From Cohnella herbarum (GTDB taxonomy: Bacteria > Bacillota > Bacilli > Paenibacillales > Paenibacillaceae), in contig NZ_CP051680.1 in NCBI RefSeq assembly GCF_012849095.1, forward strand, positions 5,941,001 through 6,005,000: a stretch of 64,000 bases of DNA, read 5' to 3'. Shown one piece after another: positions 8,986-17,668 of the stretch (the stretch's first letter is position 1; the number at the start of each line of letters is the position of its first letter). Position numbers and translations under genes: made by a program. Under the pieces are notes generated by a model, which was not told where the DNA came from, did not search any database, and worked only from the letters and a program-made list of their open reading frames with translations.

Positions 8986-9921
8986 TTAGTCTCTTAGATT
9001 CCGCCCGGTCAAGGTAAGGAATACGGTCTCCAGATTCGGTGCTTGCTCTTCGACCGAACGGATTTCGATTCCGTCTTTGATCAACTTCTGGATGACGAGG
9101 TTGAGATTGTTGATTTCGCCTTTGGAGTTGATCTTGATCGTGTTATCTTCGAGTTGCGCGGAGATGACGCCTTGAATTTGTTTCAGTGAATCGATATTTA
9201 CCGAGTCGGTAGCTTTGATCTCGATCCAGATGTTCTTCGTATCGGTAATGATCGCTTTCAGCTGTTCCTTCGTGCCGTCGGCGATGATCTTGCCATGATC
9301 GACGATGGCGATGCGAGTGCAGATTTCCTCGACTTCTTCCATGTAATGGCTCGTATAGATAATCGTGCATCCCATCTGATTCAGCTTGCGGACCGAGTTC
9401 AAGATGTAGTTGCGGGATTGGGGGTCGATTCCGACCGTCGGTTCATCCATGATGATGAGCTTCGGTCTGTGCGCTATGGCGCAAGCGATGTTAAGTCTGC
9501 GCTTCATGCCTCCGGAGAAATTTTTCGGAAAACTCTTCGCCTTGTCGCCGAGACCGACGAAATCGAGCGCCTCCTCGGTTCGTTCCTTCAGCAGATTTCC
9601 TCTCAATCCGTATAATCCGGCGAAAAAGCTCACATTCTCGTAGGAGGTCATGTTCTCGTAAATGGAAATGTCCTGAGGGACGATGCCGATGTTCATCTTG
9701 GCGAACTTGCCGTTAGCTGCAAGGCTGCGGCCGAGAATATCGATTTCGCCTTTGGTGCTGCGCAGCAAGGAGGAGATCATGTTGATCGTCGTGCTCTTGC
9801 CCGCTCCGTTCGCGCCGAGGAACCCGAAAATTTCTCCTTCGCGAATGCTGAGCGACATATTATCCACGGCGATGAAATCGCCGAATTTCTTGGTCAAGTT
9901 ACGAATCTCTAATACGTTCAT
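8986..9921 (-). CDS. ABC exporter ATP-binding subunit (LnrL/YfiL-like)
   Basis: A 311-residue ABC ATPase powering the two downstream permeases. Walker A GANGAGKST, Q-loop region GIVPQDISIYENMT, signature FSGGMKRRL and Walker B LIIMDEPTVGIDP are intact. An extra C-terminal domain of about 80 residues follows, as usual for drug-export ATPases. The frame opens at a GTG (9930), but GGAGTG lies 6 bases before the ATG at 9921 (MNVLEIRNL), which I choose. A palindromic repeat separates it from the kinase gene upstream, so the exporter genes may have their own promoter. Confidence 0.88.
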   Translation of the reverse strand: MNVLEIRNLTKKFGDFIAVDNMSLSIREGEIFGFLGANGAGKSTTINMISSLLRSTKGEIDILGRSLAANGKFAKMNIGIVPQDISIYENMTSYENVSFFAGLYGLRGNLLKERTEEALDFVGLGDKAKSFPKNFSGGMKRRLNIACAIAHRPKLIIMDEPTVGIDPQSRNYILNSVRKLNQMGCTIIYTSHYMEEVEEICTRIAIVDHGKIIADGTKEQLKAIITDTKNIWIEIKATDSVNIDSLKQIQGVISAQLEDNTIKINSKGEINNLNLVIQKLIKDGIEIRSVEEQAPNLETVFLTLTGRNLRD

Positions 9922-9950
9922 CCGAATCACTCCGTTTGGGTTAAGTTAGT

Positions 9951-10118
9951 GTTCAAAAAGTCAGGTTTTCAGCACCGAGAAGGTTGGATGAAGCTAGGAA
10001 CTGAGGAGCGGAGCGTAGGAAAAGCCTACGTGAGCACCGGAAGGCCCGGCTGAATTCAAGATTCGATGTCGTATCCGCTTCTTGCTTCGCTCCGTGATCA
10101 AAAGATGACTTTTTGAAC
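9951..10118. repeat. Palindrome-ended intergenic repeat, long copy
   Basis: A 168-bp element bounded by GTTCAAAAAGTCA (9951-9963) and its exact inverse TGACTTTTTGAAC (10106-10118). Inside is a second hairpin, CGTAGG/CCTACG. Its right end, CTCCGTGATCAAA plus GATGACTTTTTGAAC, recurs at 60990-61018. No reading frame inside. It resembles a non-autonomous, MITE-like or REP-like element. Confidence 0.75.
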
Positions 10119-10218
10119 TACCTTTATAAGAGAATTGTAATGAAATAGGGTGCCCTTATGTCAGTGCATAAGTTCACCCTTTCATATGACAATCTTCATA
10201 TTCGCGACATGACTAAGG

Positions 10219-11328
10219 TCACCCTCTCCCGACAGGGAGGAGAGTCGTCACGCTGAAACCTTTCGTTCCATCGACGATGACGGTTCCTCCCGCGGCTGCC
10301 GCTCTTTCCTCCATGCCGGCGATGCCAAGTCCCTTAATCACTTTATCCGTACCGATTCCGTTATCCGTTACGACCGCTTTAATGAATTTGTTGAGAACAT
10401 GGACTTCGATATGAATTCCAGTCGCCTGGCCGTATTTGAGCGAATTCGTGATCGATTCCATCGCGTTCTCTTGAATGATTTTCCACTGAATGGGCGTGAT
10501 GGCGTCCATATTCCCTTCGTGGGATAACGTCGCGCGAAGGGCGGTCTTGACCGACAGATCGTCCACGATCAGCCGCAGACGGTTAATTCCGAGCTCTTGG
10601 GATTTCGGCTTTATGTCTCTAAGCGTCAGCCGGATTCGCTCCAGCCCTTCCTTGGAGATGGAGATCGCGTTCCGAAGTAACGTAGCGGCCTTGTCCGGAT
10701 CCGTGCCGAGCAGCCGCTTGGATGCTTCCATTTGAATAAGAGCGCCGGCCATCGAATGGCCGATGTCGTCGTGAATTTGCTGGGAGACGCGGTTGCGTTC
10801 CTCCAGTTTGATCGTATACTCGGACTGGCGCATATACTCCTTGTTCTCGTTAAGGGATCGGCTGAGCTTCTGTATGTCCGCGCGCATCGTTTCCCGTTCG
10901 TTCTGAAGGCGCAGCATTTTCTCGATCGAGGCGTGCCCTCCGGCATGAACTAGCAGGCTGAGAAATGCGGCCAGCAAGTAAACGGCAATCAGCGAGGAAG
11001 GGACGAGAGGAATCGGCGCAAGTAAAGCGAGTGCGAACGCGATTTTCTTCTTATTGACCATCCACGCAAGCTCATAGAGATTAATCGGCAACAAGAGGAT
11101 GAATGCCGGAATAAGCCAATAAGAGCAAACGATCGTAAAAGCAGCCGACAGGGCGATAAGCAACAGTCTCGGCTCCGTACGTTTAAGGATCGGAATCGGG
11201 ACATTGATGCAAATATAGATTAATGCGATAAGCACATGCCAGGCATCGAACTTAGAAGCCGAGAACAAGGAGACGGCGATGATGTATGCAAGCAAACCGG
11301 CTTTATTGCCGATGATCCAATTATCCAT
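10219..11328 (-). CDS. Sensor histidine kinase (HisKA_3, LnrJ/YfiJ-like)
   Basis: A 369-residue membrane kinase. Residues 1-130 hold about five to six hydrophobic helices with almost no outer domain, so it probably senses its signal within or at the membrane. A coiled-coil linker follows, then the phospho-acceptor box QQIHDDIGHS (His186) of the NarL-partner kinase type, the N-box ENAMESITNSLKYG and the G-boxes DNGIG and GLGIAGMEERA. It follows its regulator gene by 14 bases. With that regulator it should switch on the downstream exporter when an amphipathic toxin is present, as LnrJK does. Confidence 0.87.
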   Translation of the reverse strand: MDNWIIGNKAGLLAYIIAVSLFSASKFDAWHVLIALIYICINVPIPILKRTEPRLLLIALSAAFTIVCSYWLIPAFILLLPINLYELAWMVNKKKIAFALALLAPIPLVPSSLIAVYLLAAFLSLLVHAGGHASIEKMLRLQNERETMRADIQKLSRSLNENKEYMRQSEYTIKLEERNRVSQQIHDDIGHSMAGALIQMEASKRLLGTDPDKAATLLRNAISISKEGLERIRLTLRDIKPKSQELGINRLRLIVDDLSVKTALRATLSHEGNMDAITPIQWKIIQENAMESITNSLKYGQATGIHIEVHVLNKFIKAVVTDNGIGTDKVIKGLGIAGMEERAAAAGGTVIVDGTKGFSVTTLLPVGRG

Positions 11329-11342
11329 GAAAAAGAACTCTC

Positions 11343-12062
11343 CTATCCGTCCGACATTCTTACTTCGCCCGTTAAGTAGTAGATCGCGATTTGCGTGCGA
11401 TGCTCTAGGCCGGTTTTGTTGAGAACGGAAGTGATGTAATTGGCGATCGTCCCCTCGGAGATGAACAATTTCTTGGCGATTTCCTTATTGGATAAGCCAT
11501 TCGCGATTTGCGCCATGACAGCGAGTTCGCGTTCGGTGAATAGGCTTCGATTCATGGAACTATGACTCTCGTGGCTTCGAGATATAGAAGGGGGAGTTGG
11601 GGAGGGCGGCGGATCGGCCGGGTCGGTTGGAGCTTTCGCGGTGCCGGAGAACAGACTGTTCTTGATTTTATTCAATACGACGTCCTGAAGAACGTGATGA
11701 TCGTTGTGTACGCTTTTGATGGCATCCCGGATGCTTTCCGGGTCGTTGTTCTTGAGTAAATATCCTTTAGCTCCGGCGTGTACGGCATCGATAATGTTCT
11801 CATCGTCGTCGAAAGTAGTAAGGATAAGAGGTTTGACATTCGTTTCCGCGGTTAGAATGCGGGTGGCCTCGACGCCGTTCATGTTCGGCATCTGCACGTC
11901 CAGCAGCACGACATCGACTTCATGAGAGCGGCAGAAGGCGACCGCTTCCGCGCCGTCCGCGGCCGTACCGACGACTTCAAAGTCCGGAAAAGTCGTTAAT
12001 ATAATTTTCATTCCTTCCCGAATGAAGGAGTTGTCGTCCGCGATCAGTACTTTTATCGTCAT
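11343..12062 (-). CDS. NarL/LuxR-family response regulator (LnrK/YfiK-like)
   Basis: A 239-residue two-domain regulator. The receiver carries acidic residues D9/D10, the phospho-acceptor D55 in LLDVQMPNMNG and the KGYLLK switch lysine. A Pro/Ser-rich linker (about residues 145-170) leads to a LuxR-type helix-turn-helix: FTERELAVMAQIANGLSNKE, then IAKKLFISEGTIANYI. AGGAGG lies 9 bases before the ATG. It heads the five-gene set and probably activates the exporter. In Bacillus the kinase gene comes first; here the order of the two is swapped. Confidence 0.88.
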   Translation of the reverse strand: MTIKVLIADDNSFIREGMKIILTTFPDFEVVGTAADGAEAVAFCRSHEVDVVLLDVQMPNMNGVEATRILTAETNVKPLILTTFDDDENIIDAVHAGAKGYLLKNNDPESIRDAIKSVHNDHHVLQDVVLNKIKNSLFSGTAKAPTDPADPPPSPTPPSISRSHESHSSMNRSLFTERELAVMAQIANGLSNKEIAKKLFISEGTIANYITSVLNKTGLEHRTQIAIYYLTGEVRMSDG

Positions 12063-12190
12063 AGGAATGAGCCTCCTGGTTTGATGTACCGGGAAATGAA
12101 TCCATAGTCATCTTAACTCATTATGAGGCAGTCGGAAAGATGAGAACAAGGGAGGTCGATGGGGAATCGCATCCTTATTAAAGATTCCTT

Positions 12191-12381
12191 TAACGGAAGC
12201 GACAGCCGTTATTCTGCACAAAAAGATACTTTTCAAAATCTAACGGAAATCAGCGCTCTTATTTTAGTGTTTTCCATGAAAACAGGCCATATGGGGATAA
12301 ATAAAGGCGCGTAGCTCCGTTTAGAATCTATAAAAGCTTGTTTTCGACGAAATAGCGGCGGTGGCGAGGCTGTCGATTTAA
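12191..12381. repeat. Palindrome-rich intergenic sequence, possible dispersed repeat
   Basis: Several short units with AACGG or CCGTT ends: TAACGG...CCGTTA (12191-12211), CTAACGGAAATCAGCGC, and GTAGCTCCGTTTAGAAT. No open frame or ribosome site. From memory, similar TAACGGAA-type units are scattered between genes in Paenibacillaceae, but I cannot search for it here. Confidence 0.35.
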
Positions 12382-12467
12382 TGTTTATAACTCATTTTGG
12401 ATCAAGGATCTATCCTATATAGATGGCAAAAATCAATCCATTACATTGCTCTGAGTACGCTCTCAAG

Positions 12468-12693
12468 CACGGATGGGCCTATAGTGCCAAAAAGTAACGC
12501 TATAGCACTGACTTCGAGCACGGATGGGGCTATAGTGCCAAAAAGTAACGCTATAGCGCTGACTCCGGGCACGGATGGGGCTATAGTGCCAAAAAGTAAC
12601 GATATAGCACTGACTCCGAGCACGGATGGGGCTATAGTGCCAAAGAGTAACGCTATAGCGCTGACTCCGGGCACGGATGGGGCTATAGTGCCA
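12468..12693. repeat. Tandem repeat, 51-bp unit, four full copies plus a partial
   Basis: Units begin with CACGGATGGG at 12468, 12519, 12570, 12621 and 12672. The spacing is exactly 51 bp and the fifth copy stops after about 22 bp. Each unit holds CTATAGTGCC, AAAAAGTAACG and a second CTATAGC. Differences between units are few (CACTG/CGCTG, TTCGAG/TCCGGG). Because 51 is divisible by three, long open frames appear on both strands, but they lack ribosome sites and consist almost only of the repeat. Confidence 0.92.
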
Positions 12694-12815
12694 GAAATTC
12701 AGCGACTTACAGCTCACTCTCCCTCGGTATCCGACCATTTTGACCCATCAGAGCACGCTATCCTGTGCACCAACTCTCCAATACCCACCATCCGATGAAG
12801 ATAAGGTACTTAACA

Positions 12816-13024
12816 ATGATGGACAAGTTCGATTTTGAGCCTGTCTTGCTATAGAAGGTGACGGATTCTATATTGTTGTCTATATAAAAGTGGCTGCCAG
12901 AACAATTGATAGCGATTTTCTTATTAAGAGACGGCTGACCTCAAACAAAAATCGATTTGACGCGGAGTGTGAATCAGGTTATCCCCAGTTAATAGACAGC
13001 TTCGCGGCAGCCGTTAAAAAATAA
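12816..13024 (+). pseudogene. Possible remnant of a small gene, broken by a frameshift
   Basis: An ATG at 12816 opens MMDKFDFEPVLL and stops. One base out of phase, an open stretch runs to a TAA at 13024 with protein-like composition (it includes RTIDSDFLIKRRL and ends DSFAAAVKK). A single indel would join them. There is no clear ribosome site and I do not recognise the product. It may be chance. Confidence 0.2.
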
Positions 13025-13107
13025 TCCTTGATTGAAGCTGTAGCAGTCATGAAGGACGTAACAGCGAAGGCATGCATGCCGCATCAACTAGGGGAAAATA
13101 AAGTTCC

Positions 13108-13160
13108 TCACTGAGAAAATCCCGTCAGGATCGTGTATCCTGACGGGATTTTCTCAGTGA
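13108..13160. terminator. Perfect 24-bp hairpin, terminator of the dehydratase operon
   Basis: Positions 13108-13131 and 13137-13160 are perfect inverse copies around the loop CGTGT. The central part (CCCGTCAGGAT/ATCCTGACGGG) followed by ATTTTCT works as a terminator on either strand. It lies 37 bases past the stop of the minus-strand operon. Confidence 0.85.
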
Positions 13161-13196
13161 ACGCTTACGGTATGTTCAGACGCAAAGCTTTTCCTT

Positions 13197-14399
13197 TTAC
13201 GGAGTCGTCGGGGAGCCGTCCGGCAATCTTGCGTTCGTCCAAGTCGGTAGAACGTTCTCGCATGGGAATTTCGCCGCAAGCTTCTCGTCGATGTCGATGC
13301 CCAGCCCCGGCTTGTTGTTGGGGTACACGTACCCGTTACGGACTTCGGGACATCCGGGGAATACTTCGTGGATGGCATCGTTAAAGCCATTCCATTCTTG
13401 GATGCCGAAGTTGATGCTGCTTACGTCCAGATGGACGTGAGCGGCATGACCGACCGGCGAAGTGTCGCCGGGTCCGTGCCAAGCGGTTCTGACGCCGAAG
13501 GAGTCGCAGAGCGCCGTCAGTTTCCGGGTTGGCGTAATGCCGCCGATCTGGCTGACGTGCACGCGGATATAATCGATCAACCGGTTCGTGATGAGCGGCA
13601 TCCATTCGTTCGGGTTGTTGAACAACTCGCCCATCGCCAGTGGAATGGAGGAGTGTTGGCGAATCATGCGGAACCACTCCAGTTGTTCGGGAGGCAAAGC
13701 GTCTTCCAAGAAGAACAGCTCGAAAGGCTCCAGTTTCTTAGCAAAATTCACCGCATCGATCGGGGTCAGGCGTTCATGAATATCGTGCAGCAATTCGATG
13801 TCCCAGCCGACTTGTGCCCGCAGATGCTCGAACAGGCCGACGATGCTCTTCATATAAGCTTTCGGGTCGTAGTAAGCGCCAGCTTGAGCGCCGTCCGGCG
13901 TGACGATGGTCTGACCGACTCCGCCGTACGTCCCCATTTGGCAGCGAATATAGCGATAACCTTGTTCCATGTACGCGCGAACGTTTTCTTCGACTTCTTT
14001 CACGTCGCTGCCGTCCGCGTGACGGTACACTGCGGCGCCTTCGCGAACTTTGCCTCCGAACAGCTCATACAGCGGCATGCCGGCCATTTTCCCCTTGATG
14101 TCCCATAACGCCATGTCGACGCCGGACAGCGCGTTGTTCAGGACGGGGCCGTTGCGCCAATAGCTGCTGACGATCGTGGAATGCCAAATATCGTTGATGT
14201 TGTTCACGTCTTTGCCGATCAACATCGGCTTGATATATTGTTCGATCGCGTTCTGCACCGTTAAGTAACGTTGGGTAAACGTGGCGCAGCCCACGCCGTA
14301 AATTTCGGGATCCGTTGTTTCGACTTTGACGACGACCAAGTTAATGCCCTCGGGCGCGGTGAGGATCGTTTTGATATTGCGAATCTTCAGGTTCTCCAT
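13197..14399 (-). CDS. RspA/ManD-type enolase-superfamily sugar-acid dehydratase
   Basis: A 400-residue member of the mannonate/galactonate dehydratase branch of the enolase superfamily, often labelled starvation-sensing protein RspA. Such enzymes remove water from aldonic acids (for example D-mannonate) to give 2-keto-3-deoxy acids, using Mg2+. Visible: an N-terminal capping domain, YRHADGSD, the metal/base segment LLHDIHERL, second ligand FLEDALPPEQ, third ligand MGELFNNPNEW, and the C-terminal WHGPGDTSP. I choose the ATG at 14399, 7 bases after AGGAAG, over a GTG two codons earlier. It is last in an uptake operon, which fits use of an imported sugar acid. True ManD activity versus a related function cannot be settled. 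Confidence 0.85.
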   Translation of the reverse strand: MENLKIRNIKTILTAPEGINLVVVKVETTDPEIYGVGCATFTQRYLTVQNAIEQYIKPMLIGKDVNNINDIWHSTIVSSYWRNGPVLNNALSGVDMALWDIKGKMAGMPLYELFGGKVREGAAVYRHADGSDVKEVEENVRAYMEQGYRYIRCQMGTYGGVGQTIVTPDGAQAGAYYDPKAYMKSIVGLFEHLRAQVGWDIELLHDIHERLTPIDAVNFAKKLEPFELFFLEDALPPEQLEWFRMIRQHSSIPLAMGELFNNPNEWMPLITNRLIDYIRVHVSQIGGITPTRKLTALCDSFGVRTAWHGPGDTSPVGHAAHVHLDVSSINFGIQEWNGFNDAIHEVFPGCPEVRNGYVYPNNKPGLGIDIDEKLAAKFPCENVLPTWTNARLPDGSPTTP

Positions 14400-14425
14400 A
14401 TCCACTCTTCCTTATCTCTCTATAT

Positions 14426-15268
14426 TTACTGTTTAACTGCGCCTGCCGTTAGGCTGCTGATGAAGTATTTTTGCATGAACAGGAACAAAACGATCAACGG
14501 TAAGCTGGAGATAATGGACGCGGCCATCATATCGTTCCATACGACTTTGTAGAAGCCGTTTAATTGACCTATTCCGACGGGTAAGGTTTTCATCGTCTCC
14601 GTCGTGACGAGGATAAAGGCGAACATATACTCGTTCCACCCCATCAAGAAGGAGTAAATCGCCGTCGCGGCAATACCCGGCAAGGACAAAGGCAAGATGA
14701 TTTGGACGAACGTCCGAATTTGGCTGCAACCGTCGATCATCGCCGCTTCGTCCAGTTCTCTCGGAATGCCTTGGAAGAAGCCCAACATCATCCACGTGCA
14801 CATCGGAAGGGCGAAGGCGATATATACGACGATCAATCCCCAGTGAGAATCGATCAGTCCGAATGTTTTCAACACTTTGTAGAACGGAATCAACAGCATA
14901 ATAGAAGGGAACATCTGCGTTACGAGCAGAAAAGATAGAAAAGTCCCTTTGCCGCGAAATTTAAATCGGGAAGCGCCGTACCCGGCGAGCGCTGCGAACG
15001 CGATCGTGATAAAAGTCGAAACGGCGACGATGAATACGCTGTTCAGGAAGTAGTCCAGGAACGGATAGTCCTTCCAAATCCGCGTGAAGCTTTCGAACGT
15101 TGGATTGTCTGGTATCCATTTCGGAGGAGTGATCATCACTTCTTCGTTGGATTTAAGTGCCGTCGATACCATCCAAAGCGTAGGAATAAGCACCAAGCAC
15201 GAAGCTACGATCAGGATGGCGTACATTCCCGTATTGAAAATGGAAAACTTGCGTTTAGTCGTCTCCAT
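14426..15268 (-). CDS. Sugar ABC transporter permease (MalG type)
   Basis: A 280-residue inner-membrane permease with six hydrophobic helices, starting with GMYAILIVASCLVLIPTLWM. The EAA-type loop that docks the ATPase reads GIPRELDEAAMIDGCSQIRT. It overlaps the end of the MalF-type gene by 14 bases, and AGGAGG lies 10 bases before its ATG, so the two are translationally coupled. It works as a heterodimer with that permease. No ATPase gene is in the operon. Confidence 0.88.
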   Translation of the reverse strand: METTKRKFSIFNTGMYAILIVASCLVLIPTLWMVSTALKSNEEVMITPPKWIPDNPTFESFTRIWKDYPFLDYFLNSVFIVAVSTFITIAFAALAGYGASRFKFRGKGTFLSFLLVTQMFPSIMLLIPFYKVLKTFGLIDSHWGLIVVYIAFALPMCTWMMLGFFQGIPRELDEAAMIDGCSQIRTFVQIILPLSLPGIAATAIYSFLMGWNEYMFAFILVTTETMKTLPVGIGQLNGFYKVVWNDMMAASIISSLPLIVLFLFMQKYFISSLTAGAVKQ

Positions 15269-16127
15269 TGCCGAACAACCTCCTATACCCGTATCCCATT
15301 AACCAGCAGACGAAGAACACCAAGATCGCCATCGCGGAAGCTTTGCCGAAGTTGAAAAAGTCGAAAGCTTGCTTGAAGATGTCGATACTGACGACATTGG
15401 TCGCGTTGCCCGGTCCTCCCTGGGTCAGAATCCAGATCATCGTAAAATGCTTGAACCACCATACCGTGTCTAAGATGAGCGTGACGACCATGACGGGCAT
15501 CAACGCAGGTAACGTGACGTAACGGAAAGCCGTGCTGCGCGTGCAACCGTCGATCTTCGCCGCTTCGTATACGTCTTCCGGAATACTTTGCAAGCCTGCG
15601 AGCAATAGCATCATGACCATCGGGAAACCTTTCCAGATGGATACGACAATGACGGCGGCGAACGCCGTTTGCTCGTTGCCTAGCCACGATACCGGATCGT
15701 CGATCCAGCCCCAATTCATCAATACGGCATTAAACAGCCCGTACATAGGGTTGAAGAGCCATTTCCATAGCAATCCGACGACGACTTCGGGAAATAGCCA
15801 GGGGAGAATGAGGATAACGCGGAATACGGTAATGCCTTTCAGCTTCATGTTCAGGATCAGCGCCAAGCCGGTCCCGATGATGAAATGGCCCACGACGACC
15901 CAGAACGTATAATGGAGCGTGAGCAGAATCCGATTCAGAAACTCCGAGTTGGAGAAGATGTCGACGTAATATTTCAGCCCTACGAAGTCCCATTTCGTAA
16001 TGAGGTTCGTATCGAAGAAGCTGATGTAGGCTCCGTAGATAAGCGGATAAGTAATTAAGACAAGCAAGGTAACAACGGCCGGAAGAATGAACCAGACCCC
16101 TTTGAGACCGCTCTTCGACGATAGCAT
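15255..16127 (-). CDS. Sugar ABC transporter permease (MalF type)
   Basis: A 290-residue permease, first helix VWFILPAVVTLLVLITYPLI and five more. The ATPase-contact loop is SIPEDVYEAAKIDGCTRSTA, followed by the typical segment ILTQGGPGNATN. GGGGGAG lies 5 bases before the ATG. It is separated from the binding-protein gene by 74 bases holding a stable hairpin, which probably lowers permease output relative to the binding protein. Partner of the overlapping MalG-type gene. Confidence 0.88.
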   Translation of the reverse strand: MLSSKSGLKGVWFILPAVVTLLVLITYPLIYGAYISFFDTNLITKWDFVGLKYYVDIFSNSEFLNRILLTLHYTFWVVVGHFIIGTGLALILNMKLKGITVFRVILILPWLFPEVVVGLLWKWLFNPMYGLFNAVLMNWGWIDDPVSWLGNEQTAFAAVIVVSIWKGFPMVMMLLLAGLQSIPEDVYEAAKIDGCTRSTAFRYVTLPALMPVMVVTLILDTVWWFKHFTMIWILTQGGPGNATNVVSIDIFKQAFDFFNFGKASAMAILVFFVCWLMGYGYRRLFGNGDD

Positions 16128-16155
16128 AAGTTCTCCCCCATCGTAATGTAGAAAG

Positions 16156-16185
16156 CCGCAAGGGAGCCAAGGGCTCCCTTGTCGG
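16156..16185 (-). promoter_or_regulatory. Hairpin between binding-protein and permease genes
   Basis: CAAGGGAGCC (16159-16168) pairs with GGCTCCCTTG (16172-16181), extended by CCG/CGG. No T-tract follows on the minus strand. Such hairpins in sugar ABC operons stabilise the upstream message or partly stop transcription. Confidence 0.6.
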
Positions 16186-16201
16186 ACTTTGACCTAAGCG
16201 A

Positions 16202-17521
16202 TTATTTGCTGTTGCCGATAACCTCGGCGGCGCGATCCGCAGCCCGTTTCGTTGCGGCTTCTACGCTTTGATTGGCGGCGATCATCGATTGGTAAGCTTC
16301 GGCTACGATATCTTGGAATTGCGAGTATTGATCGAATGCTGGAATGGTGAACGCGTATTCCAACGCTTTAACGAATCCGGCGTATTCCGGCGTCGTCAAT
16401 TGCTGTTGTTTGCCGACTTCGATTTTCGTAGGTAGACGGCCGCTCAGTTCGTTCCATTTCAACGCGTTCTCGTCCTCGACCATGAATTTCAAATAATCGG
16501 CGACGACTTCTTTGTTTTTGCTGGATTCGGCGATCGAGTAGCCCAACAAGCCGAAGGTAGCCGTATGTTTCACTTTCGCCGGAACCGGCACGCTGTAGAG
16601 CTTGCCTTTCAGTTCGGGATTCTGGCTGACGATGTTGCCGAGCGCATTCGGTCCGGTAAGCATCATCGCCACTTTGCCGGTAGCCATCAAGCTAGCCGCT
16701 TCCGGGAAGCCCGTCTCCGTCACTCCCGGAGGAACGACGCCGTGCTTGTTGTTCAGATCGACGAAAAATTGGAACGCTTCTTTCGCTTCCGGAGTGGCAA
16801 GATCGGATACCCATTTGCCGCTCTCGTCTTTTCTCAATTCTTCGACGCCGTAAGAACGCATGATGGCGATAAAGCGATCGGCGCCGGAACCGTTGCGCGT
16901 TCCGATCATGCCAAAGCCCCATTGATCCGCTTTGCCGTCTCCGTCCGTGTCTTTGGTCAGCTTCTTGGCGGCTTCGAGGAACTCGTCCCAGTTCTCGGGT
17001 CCTTTCAAGCCTTCTTGCTCGAACCAGTCTCCGCGGTAGACGAGCGCCATTGGAGCCGCGTTCCATGGAAGAAATTGCAGTTTGCCGTCAACGCTGGATT
17101 CCTCGATAATGTTCGGATAGAACTCTTTCAGGTATTCCGTTCCGAGCAATTGCGTCAAATCCGCGGTAATGCCCATTCCGTTAGCCGTTCGGGCGAATTG
17201 AGGCGTCATGGTGAACGCGTCCGGCAAGTCTCCGGAAGTGGCCATCGCCGTTATTTTTTTGTAAAGGTCGTTCATCGGAACGCCGATGAACTCGATTTTC
17301 ACTTCGGGATGGAGCTTCATGTAACGCTCGGCCATTTCTTTCTCGGCGGGGCCGTCCGGGTTTTCCGTTTGCGAGACCGACATGATCTTGATTGTCGTCG
17401 TCTTTGCAGCGCTTTCTTTTTCGCCATTTTTAGCTGAATCTTTGTTAGTGCCGCAGGCTGCGAGCAACATCGTCATTACGACGAGCAGGGCAATCCAACT
17501 GCCGACTTTGTGGACTTTCAT
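16202..17521 (-). CDS. Sugar-binding lipoprotein of an ABC importer
   Basis: A 439-residue extracellular solute-binding protein (family 1). A lipoprotein signal ends in the lipobox LAAC with Cys23, so it is tethered outside the membrane. The mature part has the usual TIKIMSVSQTENPDGPAEKE start, the segment LPDAFTMTPQF and the conserved MATGKVAMMLTGPNALGN. AGGAGG lies before the ATG. First gene of the uptake operon; a GntR-type operator lies about 110 bases upstream. Given the terminal RspA/ManD-type gene, a sugar acid or an oligosaccharide containing it is the likely ligand, by inference. Confidence 0.88.
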   Translation of the reverse strand: MKVHKVGSWIALLVVMTMLLAACGTNKDSAKNGEKESAAKTTTIKIMSVSQTENPDGPAEKEMAERYMKLHPEVKIEFIGVPMNDLYKKITAMATSGDLPDAFTMTPQFARTANGMGITADLTQLLGTEYLKEFYPNIIEESSVDGKLQFLPWNAAPMALVYRGDWFEQEGLKGPENWDEFLEAAKKLTKDTDGDGKADQWGFGMIGTRNGSGADRFIAIMRSYGVEELRKDESGKWVSDLATPEAKEAFQFFVDLNNKHGVVPPGVTETGFPEAASLMATGKVAMMLTGPNALGNIVSQNPELKGKLYSVPVPAKVKHTATFGLLGYSIAESSKNKEVVADYLKFMVEDENALKWNELSGRLPTKIEVGKQQQLTTPEYAGFVKALEYAFTIPAFDQYSQFQDIVAEAYQSMIAANQSVEAATKRAADRAAEVIGNSK

Positions 17522-17633
17522 TCTGATGACCTCCTAAGATGAATAGCGTTTATATATTGTTTGTCCGCCGGAGCATATGGCTCCGGTAACGGACAAGAAC
17601 AACCCTAGCGTAGAACTTTCAAGATAACACATC

Positions 17634-17648
17634 ACATGTCATACATGT
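17634..17648. promoter_or_regulatory. Putative GntR operator before the uptake operon
   Basis: The 15-mer ACATGTCATACATGT is two ACATGT arms around CAT. A near-identical 15-mer precedes the regulator gene at 18412. It lies between the gntR stop and the binding-protein start. Confidence 0.65.
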
Positions 17649-17668
17649 TATCTCAAAAAAAGACGGCC

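Noticed and set aside
12468-12693. CRISPR-like array
   Set aside because: The units are contiguous without variable spacers, the unit length is 51 bp, and no cas genes are near.
12397-12798. 133-codon open frame across the tandem repeats (and similar ones on the minus strand)
   Set aside because: It exists only because the repeat unit is 51 bp; no ribosome site, composition is pure repeat, and the opposite strand is equally open.
16565-17437. 290-codon open frame on the plus strand
   Set aside because: Antisense shadow of the cassette 1 binding-protein gene.
17539-17553. cre-like sequence upstream of the cassette 1 binding protein
   Set aside because: Only about 11 of 14 consensus positions fit; not convincing beside the clear GntR site.
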